Source: Neocallimastix lanati (nom. inval.)
Taxonomy: Eukaryota; Neocallimastigomycota; Neocallimastigomycetes; Neocallimastigales; Neocallimastigaceae
Reading direction: 5' to 3'
Length of the DNA: 64,000 bases
NCBI GenBank assembly: GCA_016946835.1
Contig: JACVTC010000028.1
Span: 778,501-842,500, forward strand
Within the stretch, counting starts at the first letter, position 1. Every line of letters starts with the position of its first letter. The position numbers were made by a program, and so were the translations under genes. Below, one piece after another: positions 13,943-24,904 of the stretch. The notes beneath the pieces are model-generated. The model was not told the origin of the DNA and did not search any database. It saw only the letters and a list, made by a program, of their open reading frames with translations.

Positions 13943-14954
13943 TTAATACACTTTTTAAGTTAAATTCAAATTAATAAATCTATTTAATATTTAATTATTT
14001 TTTTTTTAACTATTAATTATTTATTATTTATTAAAAATATTTAAATGAAAATGATGAGAGTCTTTTAGTATATATCGTATATAGGATATATGATGATTGC
14101 TCATCCGATAATATATTGAATAGTCTAATAATAATATTTAAAAAAATTTTTTTTTTATGGAGAAATATGAAAGATAGAAAAAACTTCAAATTGTATAATT
14201 TTTTGGAAAGAATTTTTTCTTTTGTAATATAAAGTATTATTTTTAATATTATTATAATATTATATAATAATGAATTATAAGGAGATAAAAATAAATATGA
14301 TTATTATTATTTGTATCATTTATTATTATTTTATAATTATGAAAGTTTCTATTAATATAATAATTAATCTATAATGTAATAATATATAAATATAAACCAA
14401 AAAAAAAAAAAAAATTCTATATATTAAATATTATTAAACATTCATTAAATATAAAAATAAAGAAATATTTTAATAGTCACACTAAAATGACTAAATCAGA
14501 ATTTTTAACAATTACAGGAAGTTCTTTAGAAAAAAAAAAACTTCAATAATCATAGCAGAGACATCAAATTCTTCAAACACAACAATGAGTGATGCTCTTA
14601 TTAAAGTAGAACCTCCAAAATATTCAAACAAATATAGTTAATAAATTTTCTAATCAAAACTTTTAAATTAACAAATGAAAAACTTTCACAAATGCTATTC
14701 AGACTTAAAAATTATTCCTTGATTCTGAAGAATTAGGTAATTATTATATCAGAGAATATTAGAGATATAAATACCAATAAAAAAAAACCATTTAAAAATA
14801 TGATCGTACCGTCAGGACTATAATATTAAAATAATTGCACATGTACTATACTTATTGATAAATGAATTAAAAAGAAAGATTTAATTTTTTCAGAAACAGA
14901 CCCATCCATGACTATTTAAAATTGAAATGAAAAAAAAAAAAGGAAGAAATAAAT

Positions 14955-14989
<35 letters not shown>

Positions 14990-14991
<2 letters not shown>

Positions 14992-15360
14992 AGAGGAAAA
15001 ACAGATTCAGATGAAAATGAAAAATGAAAACCTCAAGAGAAATTTTAAGTTAATAATATTAATACGTTAATTCCAAAGAATTATGAAGAAGATATGAATT
15101 CAGAAAATGGAAAGATACAATAAAGAAAGAATTACAAAATTTATATGGAAATAATGATATGAAAATTGATGGAAAAAACAAAAAAAAATATTCCAAAAAA
15201 GGCATTAAAACCACTCAATGTTAAATGAGTTTTTTTTTTTTTTTTTTTTTTTTTACTATTAAAGGTAATGGTATATATAAAGCAAGATTGATCGTCTCAG
15301 AAGAGGTTTTCGACAAAATTAAAGGAGTTGATTACACTTGTACCTATTCTCTTACAATAA
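14990..15360 (+). pseudogene. Ty1/copia reverse transcriptase relic (linker and start of RT)
   Basis: Frame-broken coding relic. In successive frames it reads IPKNYEEDMNSE, then KWKDTIKKELQNLY, then after a poly-T interruption IYKARLIV and KIKGVDYTCTYS. These match, in order, the Ty1/copia signature around the integrase-RT linker and RT start (P.nyeeA, W..A...E...L, yKARLVa.G, GvDY.eTfsP). Stop codons and T-runs show it is dead. Weaker coding-like text continues upstream to about 14,490. It ends just outside the left arm of the 15.4-27.6 kb palindrome. Confidence 0.8.
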
Positions 15361-16051
15361 GAAATGAAATAATTTTTTTTTTAAATTAACAATTACTATT
15401 ACATTAATAAATTTTTTTTTAATAAAAAAATGAGAGGAGAAATAACCTTTCTTTATAATATATATAAAAAATAATATTTATGTAATTAAAACAAATATAT
15501 TATATTATATATTTGTATATTTAATTTATATATTAAAGACTTTTAAATTACTTTTTATAATAATACTTTTATCTTTTTTTTTTTTTGTTTTTTAGACTTG
15601 AAAGAGAATACACCTTCAGTGTTTTATTAAATAGAAAATTGTAGTTTTATAACACCTTCTCAAAAAAATTTATTTTATTAGTTATTTTTAATTAATTTTT
15701 AATTATAACCAATTCAATTCATGGTTAAACTATGAAGTAGTAATATAAGAAAACAATATATATAATTATTATATTCTTTATTTTATTCAAATGTCATATA
15801 ATTAAATATTTTATATAACAATATTAATTTTTATATAATTATTTTATTTATAAAATTTATTTTCATTTTTATTTTTATGTTACATATTTTTACTATTAAT
15901 TTTAAATTTCAATGGTTTAATAATTTAATTTATATTTTTTATATATAAAGATATATTATAGTTTAAATTGTTATATACAAATATTTTGCAATATATATAA
16001 TAAATAAATATATTACTCCTTACTTTTTTTATTTTTTTAATTTTTTTATTT

Positions 16052-16083
<32 letters not shown>

Positions 16084-16091
16084 ATTTTTTC

Positions 16092-18515
16092 TTATTCTTG
16101 AATTTCTTTTGTAAATTTATAAATTTTAGTTGCACTAGCTTCTACAATTTCAATACTTAATTTATTTTTCTTTACCGCTTCTAAAATATTATCATGATAA
16201 CATCAACTGATGATTTAATAATTTCATATGGACTGTATTCTTTGTATTTATGACCCGGATCAATTAGCATTTATATCAGCATATCTTCAGTCAGTCATAA
16301 CAATATTATTGTAATGAATTTCTTTTCTTAAAATATTATTAATACAACCAGCATTTTCATTCACATGAATTCCATTAACTAAATTATAGGAGGACATAAT
16401 AGCTTTTGAATTGGCATTCTTAATGGCAATTTCATATTCCTTTAAATATATTTTTCTGAAGGCTCTTTCTGACATATTACTACTGTTGAATGAAACGGTT
16501 ACTTTCTTTATTATTAGCAATAAAGTGCTTAAGAGTAGCATAGGCATTCTTATGACTTTGAACTCCCTTAATAACAGATGAAGCAATTGTACCACTAATG
16601 TATGGATCTTCAGAGTAATATTCAAAGGTTTCTACCATTTAAGATTGATCTGTGAATATTTAAAGCAGGAGCAAGCCATAAATTAATTTTGAATAGGTTC
16701 ATTTCAGAACCAATAATGTCACCAATCTTTTGAGCAAATTTCAATATTCCATGATTGAGCATAGGCCATGGCAATTGGAATGGCAATGATGTATTGATAA
16801 TAGAATTTAACACCTTCAGGGATATTTGGGAATAAGAAACTAAGGGATGGCTTGGCATCATCTGGAATAATTTCTAAGGTGGAATCAGGAAACTTTCCTG
16901 AAGTGCTTTAAGCATTTCCATTTTCATCAATAAAATAATCTCTAGCAATACTAAGACCTTCTGGACCATCAGATAAAATAATTGGTTTTAAATCTCTGAA
17001 CTTGTAAAATTCACCTGCTGATCCTGCAATTATGTCTGGCATAACTACCGTTTGGTTCTGGACTGTGAGCTCCGAGAACAATTTTGACTTTTTCTTCAAC
17101 CGAATAATGATTTAATGGTTTCATCAATTTCATAAGGACTAATCGTAATCAATAACTTCTGTCTTTATACTTTTAACATCAAATTTGAATCTCTTAAACT
17201 CCATTTAAGTTATCTCTCTTCTTCTTTGAATGGAAAGTCATATCTTTGAAACCGGAATTTCCAATTTGGTTTTTTAACCTTCTATAATTATAACTCTAGA
17301 TGGAAGTTCAATAACAGCACATGGAATTGTATTTCTACTTGAATTACCAAAACGAACAATGTAGGAACCAGCTTCTAATATGTAGGATTGACTCTTACTA
17401 TCATAACTAGCAAAGTCTGATAACTTAAATTCTAATTTAACATTATCTTTTCTTCCTGATTTAAGTTCTTTAGTTTTAGCAAAATTAACAAAGATTTGAT
17501 ATGATTCATCCATTAATTTAGTATTCGGCTTAGATAAATAAAGTTCCAAAATTTCTTTACCCTTGAATTTATCAATATTTTTAACAGAAGCATTAACATT
17601 AACTTTATCTCCAATTAAACTTACTTTATTATATTTAATCTTGAAATCGGTGTAACCTAAACCATAACCGAAAGGGAATAAAACATCAACATCAGCTGAA
17701 TCGAAATAACGGGTAACCAACATAAATACCTTCAAGGTAATCGGTATCGGTGACATTACCAAAATTAGCAATATAATCATCATATTTTTTTAGACCATGT
17801 AGTAGTAAGTTTACCAGATGAATACTTTTTACTTGTAACAAGTTCAACTAATGTTTTTAGAAGTATAAGCTCCAAGTTGAGAAAGAGCTAAAATATTTTT
17901 AACTTCATCAAGACCTGATAAATCAACAGGACCCATAGTATTCAATACAAGCAAGAATTTCTTAAATCCTCTTGCTAAAGTCTTAATGATTTTTCTTTCA
18001 GTATCAGTAAGGAAAACATCACCCTTTTTCTTCATTTCTGTCAATACCTTCACCAGATGATCTTGATAAGACATTAAATAGCAAGATCTTCTTTCTCTTT
18101 AACTGGAAGATTACATTCTAGCATTCTCATAATCAAATTCATCTTGAAGTTTTTTAATGTATTCTTTATGAGCTTTTTCATAGCAGTCATCATAAGCATC
18201 TAAATAATCATTTGATAAAAATTTTAAATCCACTCTTCATAAAAGCAGTTTCAATGGTGTCAAATGATCTTATTTCGATATCACCAGAACCGAGTCCACC
18301 CTTTACAGTTTTTCTTACACCATTACCATATAAATAAAAATAAGTTTTCTTTTCTTTTGAAGATAGAGGGAAATCGCCATTCTTTCTTAATAAAACGGTA
18401 CATTCACTTAAATATTTATCTAAAATATTTTGATGTTTTATTTCATAATCATTAATTGGTTCTTCATTTAATTCTTCATTAACAACTTCAGCATCATTAT
18501 CCTTATTATTACCTA
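16092..18515 (-). pseudogene. Circularly permuted GH3 glycosidase pseudogene, left copy
   Basis: Read from 18,515 down. The alpha/beta-sandwich part comes first (ECTVLLRKNGDFPL, KTVKGGLGSGDIEIR). Then the fibronectin-III-like part (FPFGYGLGYTDF to SRVIIIEG). Last comes the TIM-barrel catalytic part ([47 protein letters not shown] with the nucleophile Asp). Ordinary GH3 enzymes have the barrel first. Barrel-last order is known from rumen Clostridia such as Ruminococcus and Butyrivibrio beta-glucosidases. The end, EASATKIYKF...EIQE, is kept here but lost in the right copy. Many frameshifts and stops: TAA at 16,908 (CAA in the right copy), an extra C before TTTGAATATTAC, and TGA right after MTD. 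No long intact frame remains. A splice-acceptor-like TATATAG precedes 18,515, so an upstream exon may once have existed. Confidence 0.92.
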
Positions 18516-18579
18516 TATATTTTATATAAATTTTTAATAATTATTATTATAAACATATATATATATATATAATATATAT

Positions 18580-18612
<33 letters not shown>

Positions 18613-18768
18613 ATATTTGTTAAATACATCATAACTGTTCTTTTAATATATATACATACATGGAAGAGAATATACTATAGTGCATAGAACACTTTTTAAC
18701 AAAATATTTAAAAATTTCATATTCTTATTGTTTTATTTTTTAATTAGTTTTTATCTTATAATATTTAC

Positions 18769-18772
18769 TAAT

Positions 18773-18831
<59 letters not shown>

Positions 18832-18833
18832 TA
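18769..18833. repeat. TTTA microsatellite
   Basis: About sixteen TTTA units in the left palindrome arm, between the GH3 pseudogene and the LTR element. Confidence 0.85.
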
Positions 18834-19079
18834 AATTATTATATATATATATTTTTTTTTTAATTAAATAATTTAATTTTAGTATACATATAAAAAATTG
18901 AAGGAATTTTTGGTTTTTATATATGATTTTTTTTTTTTTTTATGAATTCATAATATATTAATATATATGTATATGTATTAAAATTATAATAATTACTAAT
19001 ATTTTTATGAAATATAATTTATTCCAAAAAGTAAATAAATATAAAATTTAATATAATGAAAAAAATACTATTGACTAAA

Positions 19080-19464
19080 TGATATGCGGGACTTTTATGT
19101 GCAATAATTTATAAGCAGTGGGTTTTAAATAATGGTAGTTTAGTAAATTTTATTAATAAAATTATAATATTCGTACAATTAAAATAATAATTCTAATTCC
19201 TAAAAATTTACAAGAGAGTTCTCTATTTCTAATATAAATAATTTAATTTATAAGAAATAGGTAATATATTAATTATATATTCTAATATATAGAACTATAT
19301 AAATTTTATATGAAATAAAGTATTATAATTATTATTATAATTATAATAATACATATTGAAATAAAATAAAATAAAATAATTATTATCAAGAAGATATAAA
19401 TTTAATATTTAATAATTATTATTAAATATACAAATATGTTACTACACATATTTGTTTTATATCA
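19080..19464 (-). repeat. 3' LTR of the gag-only element
   Basis: 385 bp, ends TGATAT/ATATCA. Lies downstream of the minus-strand Gag frame, so it is the 3' LTR. Differs from its partner by eye at two sites near 19,400 (AAGAAG for AAAAAG, AATATT for AACATT). Confidence 0.93.
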
Positions 19465-19555
19465 GAAATGCCCTTGCTAAAAATTAAACTATATATATTT
19501 TTTTTTATAAAAGAAAATATAAGGTTTAATTAATATAAATAATAATTTTAAAATT

Positions 19556-20452
19556 TTATTTTCTTTTATATTTATAATTCCTATTTGTTCGTTTTGTATC
19601 AATGCGATTGTTGCTATAAATAATAATATCTTTTAACATAATCTCAGGTTTGGGCATAAAAATTTTATTAATATTTATTTTATTTTTATTGTTATTTTGA
19701 ATACGAATATTTGGAATTTTAATTATCTTTTTAATTTTATTAATTTTTATTATGTTAGCACTACCAACATTAACAACTTTACTAGATTCATCTATCGGAG
19801 AATTTTTGTTAATAATTTTTCTTTCTTTTATATAAATATTATTATTAACTGAATTCACTTTATTTGTAAATTGCTTATTTTTATTATTATTTGGAATAAT
19901 TTGAGTATTGTTTATTTTTGAATTTTTATTAATAATAACTTTTGATTTTATTACTAAACTAGGAGTTATAGATTTATTAGTTCTATTGTTAATGTTTTCA
20001 ACTTTTAAAGGTTCATTAATATTTATTACTTCTTTTATATTTTTATTACTATTTCTCTTGTTAATTATATTTTCAGAATTCCCAATAATATCATTATTAT
20101 CTTTATTCTTTTTACTATTTGAATTAATATTTTCATTATTATCAATAGTTTTAATATTTATTGTTACCATACTATTAATTTCCATATTATTATTTTGATT
20201 TTTCTTAATATCTGTATTACCAGCGAAACTATTTTTATTTTCTTCTTTAGTTATTATAATATTACTATTTGTTTCAAATTTTCTATTATTGGCATTTCTT
20301 ATTTTGTAATTTTTTTTTCTGAAATTATCCATTTTGAACGCGTATAATTTATTTTGTTCCACATTTACTATGTTATTCAAAGTGTTATTTTTATTTTTAT
20401 TATTTTTATTATTATAAATATCATCATTATTATCATTATCATTATTATTATA

Positions 20453-20509
<57 letters not shown>

Positions 20510-21583
20510 ATTATTGGTATCCAAGTTAGATATACCATTATTGATGATATTATTAATTGAATTATTATTAATTATGTTTTCATTAACATTATTAATATTG
20601 CTATTATTTTTATCATTATTACTGTTTACTTTATTATTATTTGTTGAACTATTTGATGAACTAATTTTTAAATTTGATTTTAAAATTTTCCGATTTCTAT
20701 AATTGTTTGATATATTATTATCATTACTAACATTTAAATTACTGTTATTATCATTATCTACACTAAATCTATAATAATTGTAAGTGTTTTGCCTAGGTTT
20801 AGTATATTTATTTAAGTTATTATTTTGTATTCCTTGAGTCACAATATTTATAGGATAATTCCTAAAATTCCTATGATTTCTAATATTATTTCTAATCCAT
20901 ATATTAGATGCATTTTTAATATATTTATCAGAAAAATTATTTTTATAATTTGATCTTTCAATTTGGCCATAGTTTATTACACCATTATAATTATTCTTAA
21001 TATTAGTAGTATAAGAACCCCATATTTCATTGCCTACTCGAGATTTGTTTATTATACTTTCAAATTTTTCGGCTAATCTACAGGCATCCTCTAGATTATC
21101 AACATCAGTCATAGCAACCATTTCATATATTCTACCTCTTGGTTGTAATGCATTTTCATAATCAATAGCTGATATAAAAGACTTATCGTCGAAATCCAAT
21201 TGATCGTATAGTTCCAAAAATCTAGTATTAAAATCAAAAACACTTTCATTAGGGGTTATAATAATTTTTTTTAATTGACGTAGTTTATCTTCTTTCAAAT
21301 TCTCCCTCCAATATTTCTTTTTAATTAATTTAACACATTCATCCAAAGTAAGAGCTCTATTTACTTCTTTTTCTTTTTCCATAAGTACCCTTACGATGTC
21401 ATCTTCAACAGCCGTAATTATATAACTATATTTATTCTCATCGGTAGTAATACCTTCCCTTTTAAACCAATCAATAATTTTAAACTTCCAGGTTTCTGCG
21501 TCTCTACGAGATCCACCAATTCTTGGAAGAGTCCCAGTATCTACTCGATTGCCAGTAGAATTACTATTCCTCATTATTAGCAA
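19556..21583 (-). CDS. Gag-like protein of the LTR element, Asn-rich
   Basis: Uninterrupted 675-residue frame filling the element. The first roughly 180 residues look like a retrotransposon Gag capsid domain: AETWKFKIIDWFKREGI, IVRVLMEKEKEVN, ECVKLIKKKYWREN, VFDFNTRFLELYDQLDF and DACRLAEKFESIINKS. These have the spacing of the Retrotrans_gag family of Ty3-like elements. After residue 180 the protein is mostly Asn, with one run of about 20 Asn encoded by AAT repeats, then a Lys/Asn/Ile-rich basic tail. There is no CCHC zinc knuckle; the basic tail may bind RNA instead (inference). The start used, MLIMRNSNST, has a second ATG three codons later. The intact frame with near-identical LTRs suggests recent selection or recent arrival. 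Confidence 0.85.
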
Positions 21584-21973
21584 TTAATTTTAAAAATAAT
21601 AATACTTATTTATTAAATTTTTGTATTTTTTTTTTTTTTTTTTTTTTTTAATACTTATATATACAATTATAATGTTTATATATATATATTATTATTTAAT
21701 ATAATTATAAAATATTCCGAATTCTTATTTATTTTAAAACAATTTATTTAAATTGTACTAAAATGAATGAAATAACAAATAGTGTATAACTTTCTCTTCA
21801 CCAAAGATAAAATAATTATAAATAGCCAATAAAAAAATTAAAAATTTATATCCTAAACAGTGTATTTTAATTAATCCTAACTGAAGAGAATTTATGTAAA
21901 TATATACGGATTTATAATTATTCAACAAAATTACTAAACACCACTACTTATAAATTATTTTTTTCACAGCACA

Positions 21974-21991
21974 TCCCCGATATCTCCACCA
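21974..21991 (-). other. Putative tRNA primer-binding site
   Basis: Five bases inside the 5' LTR the minus strand reads TGGTGGAGATATCGGGGA. This has the shape of a tRNA 3'-end complement: TGG against CCA, one discriminator base, seven acceptor bases GGAGATA, and T-stem TCGGG. The primer tRNA is not identified. Confidence 0.7.
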
Positions 21992-21996
21992 ATTTT

Positions 21997-22381
21997 TGAT
22001 ATGCGGGACTTTTATGTGCAATAATTTATAAGCAGTGGGTTTTAAATAATGGTAGTTTAGTAAATTTTATTAATAAAATTATAATATTCGTACAATTAAA
22101 ATAATAATTCTAATTCCTAAAAATTTACAAGAGAGTTCTCTATTTCTAATATAAATAATTTAATTTATAAGAAATAGGTAATATATTAATTATATATTCT
22201 AATATATAGAACTATATAAATTTTATATGAAATAAAGTATTATAATTATTATTATAATTATAATAATACATATTGAAATAAAATAAAATAAAATAATTAT
22301 TATCAAAAAGATATAAATTTAACATTTAATAATTATTATTAAATATACAAATATGTTACTACACATATTTGTTTTATATCA
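21997..22381 (-). repeat. 5' LTR of the gag-only element
   Basis: 385 bp, TGATAT...ATATCA, next to the primer-binding site and upstream of the Gag start on the minus strand. Presumed to carry the promoter. Confidence 0.93.
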
Positions 22382-22385
22382 TAAA

Positions 22386-22860
22386 TACTTTATAAAATAA
22401 AATTTTAATTTTATTATTTTCCTATTAAAGGAATAAATTATTAATTTATATTAAAAATAAAGATAAGTTTCTTTTTATTTTATTTTATTTTTTTAATTAA
22501 AATATTATAAATGAATTGATTAATTATATTAGAAAATGTAAATTTAATCAATTATTAATAAAATAATCATTTTAAAATCAACGTTTACATTGAATAATTA
22601 ATAAAATTCAGTTCAGATATGAACTTTAAAATAAACCTAATATTTTTTATGAGTTATATTATGATTTCGTGTTAAAAATGAATCTATTCCATTTTAATTC
22701 TATTAATTATAAATATTATTTAAAATAAGTAAAAAAAAAAAAAATTAAATAAAATAAATATATATTTTATTAAATAAACATATTTATATTTATAATTAAT
22801 ATCATTATTTTATAAAATAAAACAAAATATATGTATAAAAAAAAAAAAAAAAGAATAATA
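22386..22860. repeat. Inner part of left palindrome arm; copy 1 of a roughly 300-bp repeat
   Basis: On the reverse strand this matches 23,020-23,420 and 24,440-24,810. Shared landmarks: TATCTGAACTGAA, TTGATTAAATTTACATTTT, AATAGGAAAATAATAAAATT and ATTTTATAAAGTATT. The match stops exactly at the outer end of the 5' LTR, so the retrotransposon landed inside this repeat. Confidence 0.8.
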
Positions 22861-22999
22861 TATGTTAAATTACTATATTTATGGTTTTTCTTAATTAAGA
22901 AGATATAAATTATTTTATAATTTTTTTTTTAAATAATTTAGTAATATTTTATATTTTGTTTTATATCATGTTTAATATATTATAATAATAAAATTTAAA

Positions 23000-23490
23000 T
23001 ATTTAATGTGCTTATTTTAAATTATATTTAAAATAAACAAAATAAATATGTAATGATATATTTTTATCATTAAATCATAATAAAATCCATGTTAACTTTA
23101 ATTTTATTATGATATATAATACAAAAATATAATACAATTATAAAATACTAATTTTTTTATTATTTCATATCACAATGATAAAATGTAAAAAATTATTTAT
23201 CTGAACTGAACCTTTTTAATTATTCAATGATTATATTATATTATTAATAATTGATTAAATTTACATTTTTTAATAAATAATCAATTTATTTATAATTTTT
23301 TATTTAAAAAAATAAAATAAAATAAAATAAAAAGAAACATATATATATATTAATTAATTATTTATTCCGTTAATAGGAAAATAATAAAATTATAATTTTA
23401 TTTTATAAAGTATTAAAAAAAAACATAATATATAATTGGAGAGTTACTTTAAAAAATCAATTAAATATATTATATATTATATAAATAAAT
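23000..23490. repeat. Inner part of right palindrome arm; copy 2 of the roughly 300-bp repeat
   Basis: Inverted relative to copy 1 and direct relative to copy 3. It continues past the point where the LTR element cuts copy 1, into about 150 bp (AAACATAATATATAATTGGA and onward) that copy 3 also has but the retrotransposon locus lacks. Confidence 0.8.
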
Positions 23491-23669
23491 AAATTAACTG
23501 TTTAAATTTTTTTTATTATAATCCTACATTTTATTTTAATGCAAACTTAGTTTGGATTATTTTAGTCAATAGTATTTTTTCATTATATTAAATTTTATAT
23601 TTATATACTTTTTTTGGAATAAATTATATTTTATAAAATGATTAGTAATATTAGAACTTAGTTATTAAT

Positions 23670-24038
23670 GGGAAAGTTGCATTTCCCCAAATTGTATTTC
23701 GCCAGATTGCATTTCGCCAAGTGGCGTAGTATTAAAATGTTGCATTTCCCCAAGTTGCTTTTCCCCAAGTTGCTATTCGCCAGGTTGCATTTCGACAAGT
23801 AGAGTATTGATATAAATAAAATGAATAAATAAATAAATATTAATTCAAAATATATATTTTTTTTAAAATTGTTTTTATGCGATATTAATAATATTTAATT
23901 TTATTTATTGATTTATTTATTTATTTAATAATTTTCAATCTGGCGAAATGCAACTTGGCGAATTGCAATTTGGCGAAATGCCACATTTTTTTAATGCGCC
24001 ACATGCTTTCAAAAAAATTGGCGAAATGCCCCACACCC
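23670..24038. mobile_element. 369-bp MITE with 9-bp target-site duplication
   Basis: The element runs GGGAAAGTTGCATTTCCCC to GGCGAAATGCCCCACACCC and is flanked by GTTATTAAT on both sides (23,661-23,669 and 24,039-24,047). Ends are imperfect inverted repeats (GGG..G..GCATTTC.CCAA). Both subterminal zones are packed with a motif of about 14 bases, TTGCATTTCGCCAAG: roughly seven copies forward on the left, four reversed on the right. It is much richer in GC than its surroundings. No coding capacity. The palindrome's left arm holds the unfilled site (AATTTTAATACATATACA against TTAATG[element]TTAATGCATATACA). A 9-bp duplication is typical of Mutator-like elements. Confidence 0.87.
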
Positions 24039-24314
24039 GTTATTAATGCATATACATATATTAATATATTGTGAATTAATAAAAAAAAAAAAAAAATATC
24101 ATCTTTATAAATGTCAAAAGTTTATTTTTAAATTTAAATATAACAAAAATTCTTAATTCATAATTTTTTTTATAGTTCATTATATTATGAGTTAATTATT
24201 ATTATTTTTATGATTATTATTATATAAAAATACATGTTATTCATATAAAAAATTTCACAATAAATATATATTAAAATATAAAATTTAAATTATTTTATTT
24301 TTTACATTATTTCA

Positions 24315-24356
<42 letters not shown>

Positions 24357-24439
24357 AAATAAAATAAAATAAAATATTGTAAATTATTATATTTCTTTTT
24401 CTCCTTAATTAAAAAAAAACATGGATTTATTTTAAGATT

Positions 24440-24904
24440 TATTTCTTGTTTTTAATAAATAGAATTAAAATGGAATAGATTCATTTTTATTACAAAATAA
24501 TAATAAAATTCATAAAAATATTAGTTTTATTTTGAATTTCCTATCTTAATAATTATATAAAAGATCATATCTTGAATTGAAACTTTATTATTTATTCAAT
24601 GTTAAATGTTGATGATAATATGATTAATATTATTAATAATTAATTAAATTTACATTTTCTAATATAAATAATCAATTTATTTATAAAATTTTATTTAAAA
24701 TGGTAAAATAAAATAAAAAGAAACATATCCTCATTTTTAATATATATTAATTATTTATTTATTCTGTTAATAAGAAAATAATAAAATTAAAATTTTATTT
24801 TATAAAGTATTAAAAAAAAAAAAAAAAACATAATATATTATTGGTAAGTAATTTTAAAAAATCAATTAAATATATTATATATTATATATTATATAATATA
24901 TTTA
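24440..24904. repeat. Copy 3 of the roughly 300-bp repeat
   Basis: Direct repeat of 23,000-23,490, with TAGAATTAAAATGGAATAGA, TTTACATTTTCTAATA and ATTTTATAAAGTATTAAAAA in the same order. It abuts the start of the right GH3 pseudogene. Confidence 0.75.

Larger units (their letters stand above)
10650..14489. other. AT-rich intergenic spacer, no gene seen
   Basis: Homopolymer-rich sequence downstream of the bZIP gene. It holds a TTATTTA-type satellite (12,072-12,318), a 118-bp tandem duplication (13,325-13,545), long A or T runs around 12,870, 13,560 and 13,905, and a GTTATT run near 13,830. No reading frame of convincing composition on either strand. Confidence 0.7.
15410..19079. repeat. Left arm (outer part) of a large imperfect palindrome
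   Basis: This stretch is repeated in inverted orientation at about 23,560-27,570. Paired landmarks (left, reverse strand / right): AGAAAGGTTATTCTCTCATT at the outer edge, CTGAAGGTGTATTCTCTTTC with its poly-A neighbour, the whole GH3 pseudogene, and next to the centre AGTCAATAGTATTTTTT. The inner part of the left arm resumes at 22,386, beyond an LTR retrotransposon. Boundaries are by eye. Confidence 0.85.
19080..22381 (-). mobile_element. Gag-only LTR retrotransposon with intact 385-bp LTRs
   Basis: Two direct repeats of 385 bp each (19,080-19,464 and 21,997-22,381) begin TGATAT and end ATATCA, the classic TG...CA ends. By eye they differ at two positions, so insertion is recent. TAAA flanks both outer ends (19,076-19,079 and 22,382-22,385), a likely 4-bp target duplication. 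The internal 2.5 kb carries one 675-residue Gag-like frame on the minus strand. There is no protease, RT, RNase H or integrase sequence. A primer-binding site abuts the 5' LTR. The element must be mobilised in trans by an autonomous relative. It interrupts the left arm of the palindrome. Confidence 0.92.

Noticed and set aside
19908-20702. Plus-strand hydrophobic frames inside the LTR element
   Set aside because: Antisense of the Asn-rich Gag; poly-Asn read backwards gives poly-Ile/Leu.
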